This document shows positions 58,804 to 64,000 of a DNA stretch of 64,000 nucleotides, piece after piece. How positions within the stretch are numbered: the stretch's first letter is position 1; each line of letters starts with the position of its first letter. This DNA comes from Sherwoodlollariibacterium sp049275655 (GTDB lineage: Bacteria > Omnitrophota > Gorgyraeia > Gygaellales > Profunditerraquicolaceae). A program made the translations under genes and the position numbers. The notes under the pieces are model-generated. The model made no database searches. It saw only the letters and a list, made by a program, of their open reading frames with translations, and was not told the DNA's origin. The stretch is taken from positions 37,564 through 101,563 of the forward strand of contig JBASUY010000003.1 of the NCBI GenBank assembly GCA_049275655.1, in the 5' to 3' direction.

Positions 58804-59896
58804 ATATTACCTTTTTCATTATTATACGCCGCCTTCCAAGGCTGTTTTCCCCGCTTAAAAAGTTCTTCTCGCAAGAAGATACTTTTTTAAAACCAAAATT
58901 TTTGAAAAATCCCTCTTTTAAAATCATCTTTTCAAATATACTCACTGATATATCTTTTATTCTAAGCTTTTTTAGCAAACTATCTATCTCCCTTATAAAC
59001 TTCTCTTCAATATTTGTTCCTCTATATCTGATCTTAAAGTAAGCTTCGTATAACCACCAACCGCTAAACGGGCAGCTATCCGGCCTTAAAACAAAACCCC
59101 AACGCCCAATTAAATTAGATCCCACTTTAGCGCAAACCAACCACTTTCTTAGGCCATAATCGCTTTTTAGATAATTTTCTAACTCATTAAAGGAAGCTTG
59201 TCTAAAAAACCTGCCATTAGATTTTTGGGCTAGAGGGACCTGAAAAGAAAATTCAATTTTCGAATTTGTAAAAAGAGATTTGATTAAAGCCCGGAATAGT
59301 TTTTGTTGTTGTAAATAAATAAAAAGATATATCAGGTAGCGCCAAAAATACATCTTCATCCGATAAAAGAAGGCCTCGATCTTTAGAAGGCACTGATTTA
59401 ATAAGGAAATTTCTGCCCGGCTTATTTTTACTTCCTTGCCTTTCCTCCTGATACGGGTAACTACGCCCAGAATATCCCTATCAAAGATCTCTCCATCATT
59501 GCCAAATTTAAACCTATCCGCACGGGTAATAATATAATTTTTACCATTTTTTCTACCCTTGCTAACTGTCCGATGGGCAAAAAGACGGCGGAACCTTCGG
59601 TAAACAACAATCTCACCCACTTCTATCTGGGTGACGTTTCTAGGCTCTATATGCAAAAGGTCCTTCGGCTTAATGCAGGGATACATACAAAACCCATCGG
59701 AGTAAAAACTTACCGCGCCCTTCTCCAAAAACAACCGTGATAACTCAAAGGCTTGCATGACTAAGCCGGCTTCATGATGATTAAAAAAAGGCAGGGGACA
59801 AAAAAATAGATTGTCTTCGCCTGCCGACTTACAAAAGGGCATAAATTCATAAAATCTACCGCAAAATTCTTGATATTCTGCGTTCCCACAAATCAC
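58796..59896 (-). CDS. Signal-peptidase-like (S24/S26 fold) domain fused to a GNAT acetyltransferase
   Basis: 366 residues from GTG 59896 (GTGA overlap with the pqqD-like stop). Residues about 45-160 recall S24/S26 peptidases: SDGFCMYPCIKPKDLLHIEP, then EVGEIVVYRRFRRLFAHRTV and ITRADRF. The nucleophile position of GxSMxP is Cys70 instead of Ser, and the usual KGD lysine reads as Arg. Residues about 215-366 look like a GNAT domain with YRGTNIEEKFIREIDSLLK and FFKNFGFKKVS. The enzyme may process and acetylate a peptide, or the first domain may have lost catalysis. Such domains occur in peptide-maturation clusters; this fusion is unusual. Confidence 0.65.
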   Translation of the reverse strand: MICGNAEYQEFCGRFYEFMPFCKSAGEDNLFFCPLPFFNHHEAGLVMQAFELSRLFLEKGAVSFYSDGFCMYPCIKPKDLLHIEPRNVTQIEVGEIVVYRRFRRLFAHRTVSKGRKNGKNYIITRADRFKFGNDGEIFDRDILGVVTRIRRKGKEVKISRAEISLLNQCLLKIEAFFYRMKMYFWRYLIYLFIYLQQQKLFRALIKSLFTNSKIEFSFQVPLAQKSNGRFFRQASFNELENYLKSDYGLRKWLVCAKVGSNLIGRWGFVLRPDSCPFSGWWLYEAYFKIRYRGTNIEEKFIREIDSLLKKLRIKDISVSIFEKMILKEGFFKNFGFKKVSSCEKNFLSGENSLGRRRIIMKKVIYE

Positions 59897-60201
59897 TTCG
59901 CATAAATCTCCCTAAGCATTTTCTTCTTCAACAACTCCCCTACTAACCCTACTACGTCTTTTTCTATTGTTTCTACGGGAGCATCAAATTCCTTGGCAAG
60001 CTCCTGTGCAATTTTCTTTAAATTCATCTTTCCGTTCATTTTACTCCAAATTGCCCTACCGGTTTCATTAAGAGAAAAAAAATCGTTATCCGAATCTCCT
60101 ATACCCGAAACTATAGGTATTATTATAAATTCGCCTTCTAACTCACGCGAGACTACATCTTCTGAGGGTACATACACTGATTCCAATTTAATTTTCTTCA
60201 C
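59893..60201 (-). CDS. PqqD-family peptide chaperone (RiPP recognition element)
   Basis: 102 residues. The PqqD fold is visible: a beta-rich N-terminal half (PIVSGIGDSDNDFFSLNETG), then AIWSKMNGKMNLKKIAQELA and a helical tail. PqqD-family proteins bind the leader of a ribosomal peptide and deliver it to a radical-SAM enzyme. Its presence among SPASM proteins is the strongest hint of RiPP-type chemistry here. Its start overlaps the U32-TPR gene by 14 nt and its stop overlaps the next gene by 4 nt. Confidence 0.85.
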   Translation of the reverse strand: MKKIKLESVYVPSEDVVSRELEGEFIIIPIVSGIGDSDNDFFSLNETGRAIWSKMNGKMNLKKIAQELAKEFDAPVETIEKDVVGLVGELLKKKMLREIYAK

Positions 60202-61792
60202 TATCCGTCCTCCTTTTTTTCATAATTTTACTGAAACCGTTGTCCAATTCTCTGTCGGCTCTTCCTCTTTGCCCCATCTTTTTATAACACTTAGCAAGCA
60301 AAAAATTAATCTTAGCTTCACACGGATAAATTGTTTCTCCCCTTCGAAGCTCATTTATTGCTTGCTTATACTGCCCGCATTTTTCGTAACAATAACCCAA
60401 AAGTAGATAGGCCTCAGGGCTCCTATAATTTAATCCTAAAGCCTTACTTAAGCTCTTAATTGCTTCTTTATACTTTTTATGACGAGCGCAGCCTCTTCCT
60501 AAAAAGAAATAAATTTCCCCTGCATGAGGAAACAATCGCAAGGCTTTTTTGTATATCACAAAAGCCTTAATAACGTTACTAATTCTTTCATAATAAGCTC
60601 CGAGGATTAAATAAATCCCGATTGCCTTCGGATTTAAACTTAGTGCTTTATTCATACACTTAAGCGCCATTCTTCCTTCCTTAAGGCCAAGGTAAACCTT
60701 ACTTAGTTTTAGGTAAACAGAGGTTTCGCTCGGAGACGCTTTCAAAACCCTACTGTATATCTTTACTGCTTTCTTATCTTCCTTATCCTTTGCATCGCCA
60801 CTTAGATAATCTGAATTAATAATAACCGCGCGCTTAAACAACTTGTTGCAATAATTACATTTTTTACAATTATTGCTACACTTACTCATCTTCGCAAAAA
60901 AATCATTTTTTTTAAGCACCGAGTAATCAATATAATTAAAGTATGCTAATCCGGGACAGTCTAAAATCTCTAATAAATCTCCGTTAAAATCTTGTTTTAT
61001 ATAAGCATTTAAACAAAGCTCTATCCTTTGGGTAGAAAATACTCTAGTCGATAACTTATAGTAATCTGCAATTGAGGCATAAAGGGACACTGCATCCGGA
61101 GGTATAAACGGGATACTGAATACTTTTTCAGGATGGCTAAAGTATACTTTTGAACATAGCATGTCCAAAGAAACATTACCAAGCGGTTTTTTTGGTTTTA
61201 CATTTAGAGAAATGAAATTATAATGCATGTTGCGAAAAGGGCAATTCCTAAGACATCCCTCATTAAGCATTACCTTTATTTTTAAGCCGGTCTTCACTCT
61301 AATATTCTTTATCAACGAGGTAACCCTGTTTATATCTCTATCAATAGTTATAACATCTACCCCCAAATCCTTAAGATACAAGGCATGCTCAACTGTTTTT
61401 ACATAACAATTGACCGAAGATTCTATTTCAATCCCCTTTATTTGTTTTCTTATCTCTGAAATGTAAATAGGGTTAACAACTATCGCGCTTTTTAACCCCA
61501 AGTCCTGCAATTCTTTAAGATAATTTAAAATCCTCACAAAGAACTTTGCCTCTAACCCCAAACTACCGTCATTAGTTGCATTAAGGAGTACTTGCGGCCT
61601 TATTTTCAAGGTATTGCATTTTTTAATTATTTTTTTAATCTCTTGACAATAACCTTCTCCTTGGGGGATAAACCTACCCGAACCTAAATATCGATAGGGC
61701 ATCGGAAAATAAAAAGACTCTATATTCTCTCTATACTTATCCAAAAGATCCAGTAGTTTAAGATCGTGATTATACCCCAAAGAAAACTTCAT
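60188..61792 (-). CDS. U32-peptidase-like protein with C-terminal TPR repeats
   Basis: 534 residues. The N-terminal about 320 residues match the U32 family (collagenase-like): KIKVMLNEGCLRNCPFRNMH around 185-205 is its signature, and further cysteines appear at about 305-320 (CSNNCKKCNYC), fit for an Fe-S cluster. The C-terminal about 190 residues hold five TPR-like units such as YSRVLKASPSETSVYLKLSK and ALSLNPKAIGIYLILGA. U32 enzymes include Fe-S-dependent hydroxylation proteins and putative peptidases. The combination with TPR is not one I know. It is in the peptide-modification operon, 17 nt after a radical-SAM gene. Confidence 0.8.
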   Translation of the reverse strand: MKFSLGYNHDLKLLDLLDKYRENIESFYFPMPYRYLGSGRFIPQGEGYCQEIKKIIKKCNTLKIRPQVLLNATNDGSLGLEAKFFVRILNYLKELQDLGLKSAIVVNPIYISEIRKQIKGIEIESSVNCYVKTVEHALYLKDLGVDVITIDRDINRVTSLIKNIRVKTGLKIKVMLNEGCLRNCPFRNMHYNFISLNVKPKKPLGNVSLDMLCSKVYFSHPEKVFSIPFIPPDAVSLYASIADYYKLSTRVFSTQRIELCLNAYIKQDFNGDLLEILDCPGLAYFNYIDYSVLKKNDFFAKMSKCSNNCKKCNYCNKLFKRAVIINSDYLSGDAKDKEDKKAVKIYSRVLKASPSETSVYLKLSKVYLGLKEGRMALKCMNKALSLNPKAIGIYLILGAYYERISNVIKAFVIYKKALRLFPHAGEIYFFLGRGCARHKKYKEAIKSLSKALGLNYRSPEAYLLLGYCYEKCGQYKQAINELRRGETIYPCEAKINFLLAKCYKKMGQRGRADRELDNGFSKIMKKRRTDSEEN

Positions 61793-61809
61793 TTTACCAA
61801 CCCTGCCTC

Positions 61810-62994
61810 CTATTGAAAATCGCTATTAACAAACTCTTTTATTCTTCTTCTATAATCCCTTACCTCCCATCCCTTCTCTTCACTTTTAAGTAACCCTAAT
61901 GATTTTGCCAATGCATGGGTAACCTCACAACAATACTCTACCGGGGTATCTAAAGTCCCATACTCCTCCCACGACCTTGCCGGGCATTGTTCACAGAAGC
62001 TCTTTAAAAAACAATTCGCGCATCGTTTCAGATATTCCGAATTTAATGCTTTTTTCTTTCTTAGCTTTGGGAAAAAATTCTCCAAAGCATCCTTTAAAGA
62101 GCCTGCCTTAAGATTATAGGAACATTCAGGGCTTCTAAGCATCATACAAGGTTGAAACCTCCCATAGGCATCCACACATCCGCCTCCTCTGCCCGCACCG
62201 CAAGGAAAAAGCTTATCCCCGGTTGGATACATAAATTTAGAAGCAAATTCCTTCACTTCTTTAATATACTCTTTTTTGTTCAGCAACAAAACTTTAAAAG
62301 CCTCGTCCCCTGATAGGCGAAGCTTTTTTATTTGCATATTCTTACTTATCTCCCTACGACACCTTAGATTAAAGAACATAGAGAATAACGGCGGCCTATC
62401 CATTCCGGGGATAGCCATGGCCCATCTCCTAACTATGCCTATCTCTTCCCTGTTCTGAGGCAATAATGCTGCCTTAACTAAAAAGGGGATTTTATTTTCT
62501 AAAAGCAGCTTTACCCCTCTCTGAAATAATTTAAATGAGCCGCTCGTACGGGTTACTCCTTCATAGGAACTCTTTTTCATCCCATAAACAGTAATTTGAA
62601 TTTTTTCTAACGGAGGAATGCGTACAAATAAATTCGCAAGCCGCGGCGTGATTAAAGTAGCATTGGTAAGAATTGAAACAGTCAGGCCCAACTTCCTAGA
62701 AAATATATAAAGTTCTTCGAAATCTTTTCTTAAAAACGGCTCTCCTCCGGTAAATCGTACACTGCGGCAACCTAAAGATTCAGCTTCTTTAAGGATCTTT
62801 TTTATCTCTTCACAGGTAAGCTCCCTCTTACTGGCGCTAGTATCAAACGCAGGAAGATTAATATAGCAATGGACACAATCATTATTACATCGCTCAGTAA
62901 GCTCAATATCCAGATTTCCAAGAAGTGAAAGCTTAGCTGATCCTTTAAAAAACCTGTTAATCTCTTTAGTTATTACATAGCTTTGCTTAGGCAT
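61810..62994 (-). CDS. Radical-SAM/SPASM peptide maturase-like protein
   Basis: 394 residues. The radical-SAM cluster Cys36, Cys40 and Cys43 lies in ELTERCNNDCVHCYINLP, with VRFTGGEPFLRKDFE after it. The SPASM cysteines are near the C-terminus (CGAGRGGGCVDAYGRFQPC, then RCANCFLKSFCEQCPA and YCCEVTHALAKSL). It is close in layout to the gene at 57682-58803 and to the partial radical-SAM tail at the right edge. These proteins probably modify the same peptide at different residues, with the PqqD-like protein as partner. Confidence 0.88.
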   Translation of the reverse strand: MPKQSYVITKEINRFFKGSAKLSLLGNLDIELTERCNNDCVHCYINLPAFDTSASKRELTCEEIKKILKEAESLGCRSVRFTGGEPFLRKDFEELYIFSRKLGLTVSILTNATLITPRLANLFVRIPPLEKIQITVYGMKKSSYEGVTRTSGSFKLFQRGVKLLLENKIPFLVKAALLPQNREEIGIVRRWAMAIPGMDRPPLFSMFFNLRCRREISKNMQIKKLRLSGDEAFKVLLLNKKEYIKEVKEFASKFMYPTGDKLFPCGAGRGGGCVDAYGRFQPCMMLRSPECSYNLKAGSLKDALENFFPKLRKKKALNSEYLKRCANCFLKSFCEQCPARSWEEYGTLDTPVEYCCEVTHALAKSLGLLKSEEKGWEVRDYRRRIKEFVNSDFQ

Positions 62995-63001
62995 TTATAA
63001 A

Positions 63002-64000
63002 TTATAATTTTTCCAACAAATCAACTATACCCCCGTTCTTATTAAAATAAAGCTCATAACATGGAATTGTAGAGATAACATTCTCCAATAGCACCAGAGA
63101 TTTATCCCACCAAGCAATGGTAACAAACGGCCTTATTAAACACGAAAGAAGCTTCTTTGCTATAATTTTTTTATCTTGGAGTCTATCTATATAATTCGTT
63201 TTTGACTTATTCAAAAATAGTATTGCTTTTAAGGGTGCAGAATTTGCCGATACATCCAATATATCGCCATTACTCCATGTACCGTAGATTCTAAGCACAC
63301 CTCCCTTTTTTCTTACTATTATCCTATCATCGCAAAGTAGCTCCGATTGCCTCCTTAACAATCCTGCTATGGTTGATTTCCCTGAACCAGAATGCCCCAC
63401 AAAAAGTAAACCTTCCCCATTAAGGATAACCCCGCAGGAATGAAGATAAACCCCTTGCCTGTCTGCTAATACTTGAGCTAAAAGTATTTGGTCAGTCTGG
63501 AAAAGAGTAAGAGAATTCAAGTTGCCCCTCAAGAAACCATTCTTAGAGTTATTCAAAATCCTAGCATAGCTATAATCTTGATTAAAAATAGCTATTTGAG
63601 AAGGCTTATCATCATCACCCACTTTAGCAACCAACGAATAAATCCAAGCAGTATCTTTTTTATAGATCTTCCAGGGATATTTATAGTAAACCACTTTACC
63701 TAAGTCTTTGCATTTATTATCTAACGGCATAAAATGATGCCTTATTTTTATAATATCTTCTTCGGGCACGCTGACTTCAAATTGTTTAAACTTAATGTTA
63801 AAGGTATTATTATTTATAGGCAGGTCTGAATCCACCTGAATAGTAAGGTCAGCGATTTTGTAGTAACGCCTATGCATTCTCCGCCAGTTTTCCTTAAACT
63901 TCTTTTTCTTCTTTGCTACGGCGCAAAGATAACCTATTTTTTTATTAAAACTGCGTTTTTCCAAATACGCAAAGGCAGGGCAGATAGGACAGTCCTGGCG
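63002..64000 (-). CDS. Partial gene: radical-SAM/SPASM tail fused to an HPr-kinase-like domain (5' end off-window)
   Basis: The frame is open from the right window edge, so the N-terminus is missing. Its first residues, RQDCPICPAFAYLEKRSF then YLCAVAKKKK, align with the C-terminal Cys motif of the SPASM proteins downstream (CEQCPA..., Y.C.VA..). No stop separates this from the rest, so a fusion is likely. The remaining about 300 residues are HPr-kinase-like: GVYLHSCGVILNGEGLLFVG, Walker A GHSGSGKSTIAG and LCDDRIIVRK. Relatives of HprK phosphorylate lasso peptides in peptide-maturation clusters. A TTG at 63964 gives a kinase-only start, but the homology upstream argues against it. Confidence 0.75.
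   Translation of the reverse strand, partial: RQDCPICPAFAYLEKRSFNKKIGYLCAVAKKKKKFKENWRRMHRRYYKIADLTIQVDSDLPINNNTFNIKFKQFEVSVPEEDIIKIRHHFMPLDNKCKDLGKVVYYKYPWKIYKKDTAWIYSLVAKVGDDDKPSQIAIFNQDYSYARILNNSKNGFLRGNLNSLTLFQTDQILLAQVLADRQGVYLHSCGVILNGEGLLFVGHSGSGKSTIAGLLRRQSELLCDDRIIVRKKGGVLRIYGTWSNGDILDVSANSAPLKAILFLNKSKTNYIDRLQDKKIIAKKLLSCLIRPFVTIAWWDKSLVLLENVISTIPCYELYFNKNGGIVDLLEKL

Noticed and set aside
54857..64000. RiPP precursor peptide within the visible block
   Set aside because: Gaps between genes are only 7-46 nt or overlap, leaving no room for a separate small ORF; none seen on either strand.
1..64000. CRISPR arrays, insertion sequences with terminal repeats, integrases, rRNA genes
   Set aside because: No regular direct-repeat arrays, no intact transposase with terminal repeats and no rRNA-like sequence seen on reading; only the broken REP transposase and its palindromes.

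Overview
The window is AT-rich bacterial DNA with a Gram-negative envelope: a secretin, an OprB-type porin, Wza- and Wzc-type polysaccharide export proteins and ADP-heptose-type glycosyltransferases. The mix of one enormous membrane-anchored ORF, a tight adherence (Tad) pilus locus with many small pilins, a long polysaccharide operon and radical-SAM maturases fits Candidatus Omnitrophota (former OP3). That assignment is inferred from gene content and no marker gene proves it. Almost everything is on the minus strand.

Region by region. (1) 1-14526: one uninterrupted giant gene of at least 4,842 codons that runs off the left edge. It has an N-terminal membrane anchor and a C39-peptidase-like domain, then a beta-rich middle, glycine-rich hydrophobic segments, TPR-like repeats and a possible SecA-like NTPase segment. 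(2) 14527-15386: control region. It holds a sigma70 promoter and a class I cyclic-di-GMP (GEMM) riboswitch that should govern the giant gene. (3) 15387-22523: pilin and assembly operon of the Tad system: TadC, TadB, eight Flp-like pilins, TadE/TadG-like proteins and one unknown secreted protein. (4) 22556-25455: a domesticated-transposase-like gene, a DUF192 gene, and a broken REP-associated transposase among three palindromic REP-like elements. (5) 25453-31080: the rest of the Tad machine. It includes a TadZ-TadA fusion, a secretin fused to a TonB C-terminal domain, CpaB and a parvulin lipoprotein. (6) 31282-35050: tRNA-Glu, then on the plus strand a FIST sensor, a histidine kinase and a receiver-GGDEF protein. 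(7) 35063-38062: tRNA-Leu, a porin, a WecA-like transferase and a PIG-L deacetylase. (8) 38094-54853: surface-polysaccharide operon with glycosyltransferases, flippase, ligase/polymerase, co-polymerase/kinase, export protein, ExeA-like ATPase and a degenerate HD-GYP protein. (9) 54857-64000: a RiPP-like peptide-modification block with a PqqD-like protein, two complete radical-SAM/SPASM proteins and the tail of a third fused to an HPr-kinase-like domain, a signal-peptidase-like/GNAT fusion, a U32-TPR protein, an ABC exporter and a nucleotidyltransferase. No precursor peptide is visible, so it probably lies upstream, beyond 64000.

How the parts fit together: the riboswitch, the GGDEF protein and the HD-GYP relative point to cyclic-di-GMP as the signal tying pili, the giant surface protein and the polysaccharide coat together. 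The two most notable items are the riboswitch-controlled giant protein next to a Tad locus built from unusual fusions, and the RiPP-like cluster with several domain fusions. Several starts were moved from the longest ORF to an internal codon because of Shine-Dalgarno position, operon overlap or promoter position, as noted in the entries.
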